A DNA stretch of 64,000 nucleotides from Spongilla lacustris (Eukaryota; Porifera; Demospongiae; Spongillida; Spongillidae): assembly GCA_949361645.1 (NCBI GenBank), contig OX442425.1, positions 1,168,000-1,231,999 on the forward strand, given 5' to 3'. Made by a program: the position numbers and the translations under genes. Below the pieces are notes generated by a model. It did no database searches. It was not told the DNA's origin and was given only the letters and a program-made list of their open reading frames with translations. Below, one piece after another: positions 13,045 through 23,872 of the stretch (position 1 is its first letter; every line of letters begins with the position of its first letter).

Positions 13045-13430
13045 TCTCTGCACCTGTTCCCTCCACTGCCCCATCTCTGCACCTGTTCCCTCCACTGCCC
13101 CATCTCTGCACCTGTTCCCTCCACTGCCACATCTCTGCATCTGTTCCCTCCACTGCCCCATCTCTGCACCTGTTCCCTCCACTGCCACATCTCTGCACCT
13201 GTTCCCTCCACTGCCACATCTCTGCACCTGCTCCTCCACTGCCACATCTCTGCACCTGTTCCCTCCACTGCCACATCTCTGCACCTGTTCCCTCCACTGC
13301 CACATCTCTGCACCTGTTCCCTCCACTGCCACATCTCTGCACCTGTTCCCTCCACTGCCACATCTCTGCACCTGCTCCTCCACTGCCACATCTCTGCACC
13401 TGTTCCCTCCACTGCCACATCTCCGCCATT
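13045..13430. repeat. 29-bp minisatellite
   Basis: About 13 copies of a 29-bp unit (CCCTCCACTGCCACATCTCT then GCACCTGTT) with two 28-bp variants (CTCCTCC for TTCCCTCC). All frames on both strands read through, which explains several long overlapping reading frames here. It abuts the gag-like remnant on its right side. Confidence 0.96.
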
Positions 13431-13434
13431 TTTG

Positions 13435-13780
13435 CTGCCAGACATTGCTATTTGCCTCCATGTTCTGGCACATCATATAGACAGAGACGATTCCAAATCC
13501 TCTTCTTCAAAGAACCTTCTCTGTATTTATTCGTTTTCCATGTCTCTAATTAGTAAGCGCAGCATCAATTCCTCCCTTAAGTCTCCAAACTGACAGTCCT
13601 TCAGCTGTTTCATCATCTCCATCACAAAGGGGTCTACACTCTTATAATGTGACTGTTGATCCTCACAGACTGTTCAACTTTTTTCGATGATAATTCAAAC
13701 TTGCTACCTCAGAGAGCCCAGATGGTTTCACTTGCTGCCAGTCAAGTTAGAGAAAGGATCCCACTTCTGACGCCATGTGT
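13435..13780 (-). mobile_element. gag remnant and primer-binding-site-like motif of an LTR retrotransposon
   Basis: Minus strand, about 13660 to 13440: FVMEMMKQLKDCQFGDLREE is followed by LMLRLLIRDMENE, a stop, then IQRRFFEEEDLESSL. The pattern QL..C.FG.LREEL..RL followed by a basic helix and an EEDL turn is the gypsy gag capsid signature. In-frame TAA and TGA show it is dead. Just upstream, at about 13750-13775, the minus strand reads TGGCGTCAGAAGTGGGATCC, a form common next to the 5' LTR as tRNA primer site. This would put the left end of the element near 13.78 kb. Confidence 0.6.
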
Positions 13781-13949
13781 TCCTACCTATGCTTAGTTGT
13801 GTTGCTGGTACTTTGATGCTTAAAAATGACATCATTTCTCTATCCCAAACAAGCACACAACAACAAATGATATGGTCCTGCCCCCAATATGCATCCACTG
13901 GCTACATCCTGGAAGAGCAGTGAACCAGAGCCAGTCTACTGATTATCTG

Positions 13950-14200
13950 GCCCACATGGTCTAAAATGCTTCTTTACGAAGACAGCACGTCATCAATGTA
14001 GTACATGGATTCAGGATCTGGCCCTGAGTGCAGACGTTGCATTAACCTCATTATCCAGTCTAAGTATCATTACAATGAATGTATGCAATCTTTGGTGGTA
14101 ATAGAGAAATGGGAACATAACTGACATGGTACAATATTCCCTGCAGTATGGCCCAAGGATTAGTAGGCCATTAGTTGACATCTTGAGCTCATGTGGTCAG
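13950..14200 (-). mobile_element. Reverse transcriptase fragment (YIDD box)
   Basis: The minus strand reads LMQRLHSGPDPESMYYIDDV at about 14060-13988, matching the RT active-site region (Y-x-DD with an upstream amphipathic helix). Surrounding frames are broken by stops. It lies outside the inferred end of the neighbouring gypsy element, so it belongs to a second, older insertion. The family cannot be assigned. Confidence 0.4.
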
Positions 14201-15159
14201 GGCCACCTCCTACATAACACAGATACCTGTCCCATATCAGAAGCACTGCCTGTGGCCAGCAATGGGGAGACCTGGTCATGCAAGAGCACCTTCATTATAT
14301 TGCCACATGTACCTAAAAGAACATCACTCTTACTACTAACCATTTTAGAAATCCAGCTACACTCTGTTAAAATACATGTTCCTGGTAGAATGCACCCACA
14401 GAGTCTTGAATTGTTGCAAATAAATTCACAAAGGCACAGATTGGATAACACATGCTAGTGGTCAATATGTCCTCAGTTCCAGGGAGTCAGTGTGTCTCTT
14501 TCAAGACTATCCACATCACTGGTTATCAGGGTTACATATGTCCATCAGTCAGGCAACAGTGGGAGTAATGGCAGTGGAACCACTTCCAGAACAAGAAGAG
14601 GCAGTAGTTGGAGTTGTTAACACTAATCTTCCATGGCAACACAGACTTGATGATTTGATCCCATGGTTACCAAAGTCAACAAAATGTAGTATCAAATGAA
14701 CAGCAGCATAAGCAGACCCTTAATAGCTGGAAGTTGAAGCAAGATGCTTATTTAAAATGCAGACGATCCTCTTAATCATGAGTGGATTCAATGTACATGT
14801 AAGTGGTATACAATAAAACTGTGAATGTGTGTGGTATTTGTATTTATTTACAGGTGTGCTGGATGGCAGTGTAGAGTGGTCATGGCTTTCCAAATGGTTG
14901 GCTGTTCGGAAAATCAACATTCGGGTAACTTTAAAAGTGTACTGTACTTGATGCTTAATACCACCAAGCAATGATAATGTATTAGTGTGTTTAACTATGT
15001 TCCATCACACACAAAATGAATACATAGAACCACTGCATTATGTACCTGTACTAGAGACTCTAGTTGCAGAATCCATATGGAAGGAGAGTCATGTGATCTC
15101 ACATCCTTGCAGCCCTGCCCACTGCTCAAGATGTAGGATATCTCTGGCCACTCCTGGCA
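14201..15159. other. Unrecognised stretch
   Basis: Open frames at 14126-14458 (+) and 14197-14451 (-) overlap and neither has a recognisable motif. The minus one may be part of the neighbouring retroelement. Otherwise nothing is seen. Confidence 0.35.
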
Positions 15160-15310
15160 CAGAGATCAGAGATTTTGAATATCTCCACACCTGTGGGCAC
15201 TGGAACTAACAAATACGACCCAGGGTCGATTTTACGAGATTAGAGTACTGTTCAGAAGGGAATTACAGTATATGGTGCCAGTATGCTCACAGTGAGTTTG
15301 TGGTAACGTA
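15160..15310. repeat. Dispersed duplicate of 17627-17755
   Basis: Shares with 17627-17755 the blocks ATATCTCCACA, CTGTGG, AGGG, GATTAGAG and GGTGCCAGTATGCTCACAGT in the same order and orientation, ending in GAGTTTGTGGTA and GCAAG. The copies differ by small indels, so this is an old direct duplication. The 17.6-kb copy keeps an open frame (see that entry); this one is interrupted. Confidence 0.7.
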
Positions 15311-16687
15311 TAAGCAAGCTCTTCCCATTGAAAAATAATAACCTTTTCCAAATAATGTCCTCATGGGCCATGTATCATTGCATGTATATATATATATAAT
15401 ACATGCACATGTAACTGTACGTTTTGTATTGTTTATGGATTTGAAGGCAACATTGGTGCCTACTAATAATGAAAAAAGTGATGGACGTAAATGTGCATTT
15501 TTACCTTTGATTTGCACCACTATTGCCTTCAAATTAGCCCCTCCCTCCTCACTGTCATGTTCCTAGGCTGGAGCCTGCCCCCACCTGTCCTACTTACTGG
15601 TGCCTGATGTCTGCAAGCTTCCCTCCTCAGTGTGCCTCTAGGTGGTGGATACACTGTGATTGTTGGATTGTACTGATATTGGAAGGCTGAACCATGGTTA
15701 GTTTCGATCCATACTTGTGTAGAGTTGGATGTATGTGGTTATTGTATTGGGCTTTAAAGTTGTGGTGTTGATTTGACTTTGTATGACAAACAACACAATG
15801 GCTGTGCCCAGGGATGATGTGAGTGCTGGGGGATGTGCTGTTGGTTAACACAAACAATGGCTTATAAATGTTTGTGAGAGATAGGTGTCCATTACAAAGC
15901 CCCTTTGGATACTCTCCAAATGATGCACACCCCTCTCCCATTTTCTTTCAGACATTTTAGGACCCATGCATGAAACACATCTTGATAGACATGCCCTATG
16001 AGATGAAGTCCTGTAGGTCTCTGGTACTGTGAAGCCACTTAACACAAACACAAGTCTTGTTCCAAATTCTTGCGTAATATGTTTTTGCAAGTGTTCCTGG
16101 CCAGTTTTTCTGGAGAACTACCTTATGTCATTCAATTGCAGGCATATCACTCTTCTAGGTTTAAGGGTTTCTAAAAAGCGATTTCGTGACGAGGCATGCA
16201 CGCTAATAATGCTAAGGGGCATGCCGCTTTATAACCTCTTGGGGGTAGAAACTCTTCAACCTTTACAAGTTAGAGGAGGGATATTTAAGGATGTTCAGTA
16301 GTTCTCTAGAAAAACTGGAACACTTGCGAAAACATATTATGCAAGAATTTGGAATAAATTGTTGCAAGACTTGAAAGAAAATTTACTTAGGGTTAGAAGC
16401 ACTGTGAGGTATGTACTAATAATTAATTTTTAATAGTCCTGAATCTATGGAGTTGAAGCTTTTGTTTGTATGTGTACCTATTGGTTAATTACAAATATAT
16501 ATGGGCTTATTTGTTTCACATTCATTTGTTGATGAGGTCATCAGATTAATTGTTCTGCAAATTGCTCTTATGATTTTGACTATTTGCATCTTCAGGGTTC
16601 AGGTAGCTCAATTCACTTTCATGCCATCAACGCTCCTTCCGATTCCAGGACGTAGTGTTAATGTTCCTCCTATGTTATGACTGTAAG
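15311..16687. other. Stretch without a recognised gene
   Basis: Contains an (AT)n run at 15389-15400 and several weak short frames. No family-like protein is visible on either strand. Confidence 0.4.
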
Positions 16688-16689
16688 AA

Positions 16690-17045
16690 GCTCCCCTCCC
16701 TCCTTTCCTTCCCCTCCCTCCTTCCCCTCCCTCCTTCCCCTCCCTCCTTCACCTCCCTCCTTCCCCTCCCTCCTTCCCCTCCCTCCTTCACCACCCTCCT
16801 TCCCCTCCCTCCTTCACCTCCCTCCTTCCCCTCCCTCCTTCCCCTCCCTCCTTCCCCTCCCTCCTTCACCACCCTCGTTCACCTCCCTCCTTCCCCTCCC
16901 TCCTTCCCCTCCCTCCTTCCCCTCCCTCCTTCCCCTCCCTCCTTCCCCTCCCTCCTTCCCCTCCCTCCTTCCCCTCCCTCCTTCCCCTCCCTCCTTCCCC
17001 TCCCTCCTTCCCCTCCCTCCTTCACCTCCCTCCTTCACCTTCGTC
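16690..17045. repeat. 12-bp polypyrimidine minisatellite
   Basis: About 29 copies of CTCCCTCCTTCC with C/A variants, giving an almost pure pyrimidine strand of about 350 bp. The period is a multiple of three, so the plus strand reads LPPSPPSF repeats; this is not a gene. CT-rich pyrimidine sequence continues to about 17150 and recurs at 17280-17350. Confidence 0.97.
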
Positions 17046-17626
17046 CCCTTTCTCCTATCCTATATCCCCTCCCTCTTCTCCCCCATCTCCTTCCCCCTAC
17101 CTTCCTCCACTCCTTCCCCCCCTCTTCCTACTCCCTACCCTTCCCTTTTTATGTGTTTCACAAGACTACCTTCTTTTCCCCCAAAGGTGAGGGATCTACG
17201 TTGTATATTTATTCCAATGGAAGTGAGGACACCAGACTTCGGTTGAGAGAAGTACCTTTGTCTGTTAGTATGTCCCGTTCCTTCCTCGCCCTCTACTTCC
17301 CATTCCCTCCTCCTGCTCTTCTCTATTCCTACCTCCCACCTTCCCTCTCCTCTTCATTATCCATATATACACCTGTAAGCATATTATCTATCCATCACAT
17401 ACTGCTAGCTCCAACCATGTGATGGGCTGGTGGTCTATCACCATTGAGCTATGATCTGTGGATGATGTGGTCATGCACAAAGGAACAAGAGAAAGCTGAA
17501 GTTTCTGTGCAAGTGAAATTATATACACTGTAAGGTGCATTACAGGACTCTATCGTGTGTATGTTAGTATGGGTATGTGTATATTATTGTACACATGTAT
17601 ACGCATGTGCCTTATACAAGGGATAT

Positions 17627-17755
17627 CTCCACATCTGTGGTGGCTACCAAACTGCACCTAGGGCGAATTCAACAGTATTTTGAGATCAGAGGGGATGGCA
17701 GTGAATGGTGCCAATATGCTAACAGTGAGTTTGTGGTATAAGCAAGTTTAATTCA
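17627..17755 (+). CDS. Candidate exon, old duplicate of 15160-15310
   Basis: One plus frame is open over about 39 codons, including TSVVATKLHLGRIQQYFEIR and EWCQYANSEFVV, and then stops. Together with a short open stretch at 17186-17260 ([18 protein letters not shown]) and a hydrophobic stretch at 18242-18300 this could be part of a membrane protein gene on the plus strand, but the junctions do not give a single continuous frame that I can defend. Family unknown. Confidence 0.25.
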
Positions 17756-18241
17756 TGAAGTTCTGAGGCATTTCTAAACTAATAATCGCAAACCAGATCG
17801 GTCTGCATTGAGGTTGCATCAACACTATGCAATATTAGCAAATGAAAAGCAAGGGGGGGAGGAGGGGGGAGAAGTAAAACAAGAGGGTGTTGGGGTTATA
17901 TGACAGGTCAAGGCGAATGATGATGGAATGAAGGTCTTAGACAAAGAGAGGGAAGGATTGGTAAGAGGGAGCAAGAAGCAAGAATCGGAGGAGTTAAAAG
18001 TGCTTAGGAAGAGAGGAGAGTGGGAGTTGTTGGTGCTTTGCTTGAACGTACATGTTTATAACTAGAATTGGGTACTTATATTTTTAGGTTGGCTACATTA
18101 CAGGGGGAGAGCTCATTAGTTAACCAGATATATAGTCCATAGGTGGGCGTGCTCCAGCTGCTGAATCAACTGCACTTGTAAATTTTATAATGGGCTATGA
18201 TGATTCATGTAGGATGTGAATAAAGCTTGCCTTGTTTTTCA

Positions 18242-18300
18242 GCTGGCTTTTCTGCTGTTGTCTGCCATTCTGCTCCCGTCAGCTATTGCATCTATGCTGG
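18242..18300 (+). CDS. Candidate exon encoding a hydrophobic segment
   Basis: TTTTTCAG acceptor before 18242 and a G|GTAAGTG donor near 18300 frame a 59-nt stretch reading LAFLLLSAILLPSAIASMLG, which could be a signal peptide core or membrane helix. Good splice signals on both sides raise it above background, but no partner exons are certain. Confidence 0.35.
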
Positions 18301-18729
18301 TAAGTGCACCTTACTTGGGTACCTAAAATGCTATTATTTTTTAGAAATTAAAACATTCACTTTTTAAATCGGTTTTTCTGATACTGGAATCTGCCTAGAC
18401 ACTTTAAATTTGATTTGAAGCATCAAAAATAATTTTTTGCCCTACATTTTATTCATATGGATTAAGAAAGGTGCCTTAACGGAACTGTATGGTTTGCAAG
18501 TACATGTACATGTAAGATAATACATGGAAAAGAATATAGAGCATACATGTAAATTATTTTTTTTAAAGGAAAACATTTGATTTTTTAAAAAAGAAGTCAC
18601 AATTATACATAACTTTGTGTGGTTTTTTTTTACAGTGAAAGTTAGATCACATGGAGTATATCCAAGACCACATCCCATCAACTCTAGTCACCTGTCCCGT
18701 CAAGCTGTTAAGCCACCTGTCAAGCAATA

Positions 18730-20370
18730 TGTATTGTCCTGTTGGTATAATATGTACAGTCCTGTGTATAATATGTATTGTCCTGTGGTATAAAATGTAC
18801 AGTCCTGTGGTATAATATGTACAGTCCTGTGGTATAATATGTACAATCCTGTGGTATAATAATGTGTACACTCCTATTGTACACTCCTGTTGTATAATAT
18901 GTACAGTCCTATTTAATATGTACTGCTGGATCCTTTGGTATAATATATGCTCTGCCCTTTTGTATAATATTCTCTGTCCTGTTGTATAATATGCTCTGTC
19001 CTGTTGTATAATATGCTCTGTCCTGTTGTATAATATGCTCTGTCCTGTTGTATAATATGCTCTGTCCTGTTGTATAATATGCTCTGTCCTGTGGTATAAT
19101 ATGCTCTGTCCTGTTGTATAATATGCTCTGTCCTGTTGTATAATATTCTCTGTCCTGTTGTATAATATTCTCTGTCCTGTTGTATAATATGCTCTGTCCT
19201 GTTGTATAATATGCTCTGTCCTGTTGTATAATATGCTCTGTCCTGTGGTATAATATGCTCTGTCCTGTTGTATAATATGCTCTGTCCTGTTGTATAATAT
19301 GCTCTGTCCTGTTGTATAATATTCTCTGTCCTGTTGTATAATATTCTCTGTCCTGTTGTATAATATGCCCTGTCCTGTTGTATAATATGCTCTGTCCTGT
19401 GGTATAATATGCTCTGTCCTGTTGTATAATATGCTCTGTCCTGTGGTATAATATTCTCTGTCCTGTTGTATAATATTCTCTGTCCTGTTGTATAATATGC
19501 TCTGTCCTGTTGTATAATATGCTCTGTCCTGTTGTATAATATTCTCTGTCCTGTTGTATAATATGCTCTGTCCTGTGGTATAATATGCTCTGTCCTGTTG
19601 TATAATATGCTCTGTCCTGTTGTATAATATTCTCTGTCCTGTTGTATAATATGCTCTGTCCTGTTGTATAATATGCTCTGTCCTGTGGTATAATATGCTC
19701 TGTCCTGTTGTATAATATGCCCTGTCCTGTTGTATAATATTCTCTGTCCTATTGTATAATATGCTCTGTCCTGTGGTATAATATGCTCTGTCCTGTTGTA
19801 TAATATGCTCTGTCCTGTTGTATAATATTCTCTGTCCTGTTGTATAATATGCTCTGTCCTGTTGTATAATATTCGCTGTCCTGTTGTATAATATTCTCTG
19901 TCCTGTTGTATAATATGCTCTGTCCTGTTGTATAATATGCTCTGTCGTGTGGTTAAATATTCGCTGTCCTGTTGTATAATATGCTCTGCCCTTTTGTATA
20001 ATATTCTCTGTCCTGTTGTATAATATGCTCTGTCCTGTTGTATAATATGTACAGTGGCTGTATTATAATATGTACAGTCCTGTGGTATAACACCGTCCTG
20101 TTGTATAATATGCTCTGTCATGTGGTATAATATATGGTATAATGTCACTCCTGTGGTATAATACATGTATGTATAGAGTCCTGTGGTATAGTTCTGTCCT
20201 GGTGTATAATATGTACACTCCTGTGGTATAATATGTATAGAGTCCTGTGGTATAGTTCTGTCCTGGTGTATAATATGTACACTCATGTGGCATGTGGTAT
20301 AATATGTAAGGCCCTCTGTTATAATATGTATGGTCCTGTGGTGATATGCTCTGTCCTGTTGTATGATATA
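18730..20370. repeat. 22-bp minisatellite
   Basis: About 70 copies of GCTCTGTCCTGTTGTATAAT plus AT, most regular at 18950-20050 and more variable on both flanks (ACAGTCCTGTGGTATAATAT variants). 22 bp is one more than a multiple of three and the unit has no stop on the minus strand, giving a spurious 457-codon minus frame. Each unit contains TATAATAT. Confidence 0.97.
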
Positions 20371-20374
20371 TGTA

Positions 20375-20515
20375 TGTTCTTCTTGGTAGCTTATCTCGAT
20401 AGTTCTTGGTAGCTTATCTCGATAGTTCTTGGTAGGTTATCTTGATAGCTCTTCTTGGTAGCTTATCACGATATAGTTCTTGATATCTTATCCACATAGT
20501 TATTCTTGATAGATC
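20375..20515. repeat. Short degenerate repeat, about 24 bp
   Basis: Four to five imperfect copies of TTCTTGGTAGCTTATCTCGA plus TAG follow directly on the 22-bp array. Confidence 0.8.
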
Positions 20516-21230
20516 TTGTCGACAATCTGATCAGTTTTTATTTGCTGTTAGCTGTGTAGGCATTTGATGCGATATCCTCAACAATTCCTCTCGCTTCAGT
20601 TTTTGCTTTCATGACAGCTAGCTTTATCTTATCAGCTGCAGCGCACTGGTGTGAGGTGCACTTTTCCCTCAAGGGGAACTACACAACTTCATTGGTTATT
20701 ATTTATTTTACTTTTTATTTTATTATTTCAGTCCTTTTATTATGATTTGATTATATTTCTTTTGTTTTTTGGTTTATTTTGATTTACTTTTATTTTTGAT
20801 ATATTTTTTAAAAAGCATCCAGCTAGAATGTCAGTATATTGGTACGACAAAGAGAGTCGTTAGCTCAAAAATTGACAGCCCTCACCTTGAATTGACACTC
20901 CACATCACCACCTCGGCATCACTACAACCTCCACATCACCACAACCTACAATCTGAGGGCCCTCTGACTGAGAACTCATCTTGCACATCAAATTGATACA
21001 ATCAAATTGATACAGACACCACCATGTAGGTGTGGTCTTAAGTATTCATTCACACAAGGTGTGGTGGTGTTGAATCTAATCATGTGATGGTGAAGGGATG
21101 ACTGGCTGTGACTGTACGGATGCCAGATAATGTCTGCATGCAGTACAGATACGTTTGTCTAAGTCTGCACTATGGAGATCGATCCAAACACTTCAAGCTT
21201 GTACTTTTTGTACCATTTCTGGATGTGTTC
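20516..21230. other. Stretch without a recognised gene
   Basis: T-rich low-complexity sequence at 20690-20815; nothing else is supported. Confidence 0.4.
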
Positions 21231-21327
21231 TTATTTCTGGGTGTGTTCTTTTGTACCTTCTATTTCTGGGTGTGTTCTTTTGTACCTTCTTATTTCTGGG
21301 TGTGTTCTTTTGTACCTTCTTATTCTT
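21231..21327. repeat. 30-bp repeat, three copies
   Basis: Three copies of a unit built on TATTTCTGGGTGTGTTCTTT and TGTACCTTCT. The overlapping plus frames rich in FLGVFFC are artefacts of it. Confidence 0.9.
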
Positions 21328-21805
21328 TCTAATTCTGCATGGGTATTATTTTCTTATTATCACAATTTTGTTGTACTGTAAACAAAGTTCAAAGGGCCCA
21401 AGTGACAATAGTCCACACATACCATCAGAAGAGTACAAATCTCAAAGGTCTGGCTATGCCTACATATGGAAGGGGGGAAAGGGGTCCTCTTGGTGAGGTG
21501 AGGGCAAACACCACAACCAATTGATGACCTTCCTATGGAGGCTAGGTAGTAAGTGGGCCGGAAGCAGGAACTATATAGCTTGCTATAGTACTGACGTTTC
21601 CAAAGGTTATAGTAAGTAAACTTTTAAATATTATCTTTACACCATGGATTTTCATGCTCTTAGAATGGGTGTGGTGATCAGTAGTTATCTGTCAACGTTA
21701 ACTCCCTAAACTCAACTAAACAAGCACTATACACAGTAAGACCCTACATGTAGCTCTTCCCCATCAGGTCTATAATAGTTATGCACCTATCAATGGTAAG
21801 TGCAA

Positions 21806-21830
21806 CCCCCCCCCCCCCCCCCCCCCCCCC
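21806..21830. repeat. Poly(C) tract, 25 nt
   Basis: Uninterrupted C25, followed by short GGGG/CCCC blocks out to about 21930. One of several C or G homopolymers of 19-30 nt in the window. Confidence 0.95.
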
Positions 21831-22234
21831 ATCCAGGACATATGGGGGATTTGACATTTATTAAATCAAATGCCCCACAGTTGGGGCCGGGGGTTAATAA
21901 CTGGTCAAATGACCCCCCTCCTCGACCCTGTCCTGTCTATTCTAAAATATATTAGAAGGCCTAGGGTACGGTGTACATGTTGTTCTACTACTCAAAACAA
22001 ATGAAAGAACGTGCGTTTGCCTTTATTGGTATAAACTATAAACCGTGATACTAAATATTAATGCTAATTGGTTAATTGCGCTGCCGCTAGTGGTATTTAA
22101 AAAAAAAAAAAAAACATGTTTTTTTTTTGTACAGTACATGCTTGTTTGTGTTGATGTTCCGTTCGTGTTTAAAGTGCTGTCTTTTTTCAGGTATCGCGGA
22201 TCTGCTACGACTCCACAGTATACAGCACTCTTAC

Positions 22235-22345
22235 CTGTTGCAACACTACAACCCGCAAAACGCTATTGTGGATTAGCTCGCGATCACTAAACAATGCCCT
22301 GACTGCTGATTCCATATCATTTTCGTCGTTTTTGTCTAGGATCCG
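22235..22345 (-). CDS. Candidate exon, family unknown
   Basis: The minus strand ends at a CAG|GTAAGA donor (22235/22234). The frame reads KSLPLYRRILDKNDENDMES followed by AVRALFSDRELIHNSVLRVV. Its composition is protein-like and the donor is canonical; the 5' edge is not clear because the frame meets a stop about 15 codons further upstream. It lies head-to-head with the NMRAL1-like gene about 0.6 kb away. Confidence 0.35.
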
Positions 22346-22937
22346 TCGATACAGAGGCAATGACTTGAGACAAGAAACGTTTTGTCATTCGCAGCGCCAT
22401 TTGTAGACCGCACCCAAAGTCAAATTCCCCGTACCGTGCTGGTACCAATAGTCTATCCATTGCACTACAGCACAGCAATGCTGCCTCTGTATTGGGACGT
22501 TGGCGATATTGGCTTGTTGTGCCGCATTGTTTCAGTTCCGCGTTGTTGCCAATTGACGAAGTCAGGTGGTTACCTACTAGTCACTACCGGTAGTGCTGTG
22601 GCACTTTATTAATATACAGAGTTTTTATCCCTTTTAAGTTTATCAATCTGCCTGGCTTTATAGATCATTTCGGTGAGAACCCACGCGTCACGTGAGAGTC
22701 ATGTGAATTTTTTTTGGAGGGCTGTTCATTGCATTGTGTTCAAGTACAATGATGTAAAGTTAACCCTTGCATTCGTGGTATTAAATGTTGAATCACGATT
22801 TGGCCTAAATATACACGGACCATTCAGACCTTATGCGGTCACAATCGGATCCTTTTGGAAATCACTTCTGCTCCGTCCGTAATATCACAAATCACGAGAA
22901 ATTCATGGCTGGCTGTGTACGTCAGCACAAATGGCTG

Positions 22938-22945
22938 TATAAAAT
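22938..22945 (+). promoter_or_regulatory. TATA box of the NmrA-like gene
   Basis: TATAAAAT ends 30 nt before the ATG at 22976. Transcription would normally start 25-30 nt below a TATA box, at about 22965-22972, which excludes the upstream ATG at 22952 and supports 22976 as the start, with a very short leader. Confidence 0.6.
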
Positions 22946-22975
22946 AAAGATATGAACATTTCAGTTCATCGGAAG

Positions 22976-23872
22976 ATGGCGGCTAGACTCATCACAGTAT
23001 ACGGAGCAACAGGACATCAAGGCGGACCAGTAGCCTGCGCCCTTCTCGCTAGTGGCTTTGCGGTCAGAGCTGTCACCAGAAACCCGGACAGCGAGAAAGC
23101 CTTGGCCCTCAAGAAGGCCGGAGCTGAGGTGGTCAAAGGAGACCTCGAGGATAGGCCCACTATAGACGCAGCAGTTGCTGGAGCCTACGGAGTTTTCTTG
23201 GTCACAGACTATTTCACTATCCTCCACCGCGTGCACGACGACAAAGTTGCTGAAGCGGAAGAAGTCGCTCAGGGCAAAGCAGTCGCCGATGCTTCTGTTC
23301 GCGCAGGAGTGAAGCACTTCGTGTATAGCGGCCTGCCCCAAGCCAAAGACATCGTCCATCATCGTATTCCTTATCTGGACGGAAAGGCGGTGGTCGAGAG
23401 GTACCTGGACGAGGTTGGCCTGCCTAATACGTCCGTTCGTTTTTCTTCCTACCACGAGAACTTCACTTCCTTTTTTAAAGCTCAGCTTCAAGCTGACGGG
23501 ACGTACAGCATCACCTTACCAATGGATGGTCCCTTGCATTCAATCAGCGTGGAGGATGGCGGGCCCGTTGTTGCTGCCGTTTTTAAGAACCCAGATGAAT
23601 TCATCGGTCAGAAGATTGGGATAAGCGGAGATTATAAAACTGTCGGTGAGTACGCTGCAGTTATCAGTAAGGTGACTGGAAAGACGATCAAGTACAATCA
23701 GGTGCCGGTAGAGGTGTTTGCTACTTTCCCATTCCCCGGAACTGATGAATATGCCTACTTGTTCGACTTCTTCAAGAAAGCGCCCTACCAAGACCTAGCA
23801 CTTACGAAGAGACTGAATCCTAACGTGCTCAGTGTGGAGGAATGGGCAGAACGGAACAAGGACAAACTTTAA
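22976..23872 (+). CDS. NMRAL1: NmrA-like NADP-binding family protein (NMRAL1/HSCARG type)
   Basis: A single uninterrupted 298-codon frame with no introns. NMRAL1 of animals is an atypical short-chain dehydrogenase that binds NADPH but lacks normal catalytic activity and senses the NADPH/NADP ratio in the cytosol. Visible features: a Rossmann strand-turn with VYGATGHQGG (residues 7-16), RAVTRNPDSEKA with an Arg for the 2'-phosphate of NADP, GDLEDR at the end of the third strand, HFVYSGL at about 115 in place of a catalytic YxxxK motif, and a C-terminal ending LNPNVLSVEEWAERNKDK as in animal homologues. Length matches the family (about 299). The start at 22976 fits an AAGATGGCG context and the TATA box; the alternative ATG at 22952 adds eight residues. 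The coding region is GC-richer than its surroundings and intron-free, which could reflect a retrocopy, horizontal gain or simply family structure. Confidence 0.95.
   Translation: MAARLITVYGATGHQGGPVACALLASGFAVRAVTRNPDSEKALALKKAGAEVVKGDLEDRPTIDAAVAGAYGVFLVTDYFTILHRVHDDKVAEAEEVAQGKAVADASVRAGVKHFVYSGLPQAKDIVHHRIPYLDGKAVVERYLDEVGLPNTSVRFSSYHENFTSFFKAQLQADGTYSITLPMDGPLHSISVEDGGPVVAAVFKNPDEFIGQKIGISGDYKTVGEYAAVISKVTGKTIKYNQVPVEVFATFPFPGTDEYAYLFDFFKKAPYQDLALTKRLNPNVLSVEEWAERNKDKL

Noticed and set aside
12923..13593. Five overlapping Cys/Gly or His/Leu-rich frames
   Set aside because: Artefacts of the 29-bp array extended into flanking sequence.
18913..20286. 457-codon minus-strand frame
   Set aside because: 22-bp minisatellite without stops; composition is only the repeated 22-aa motif.
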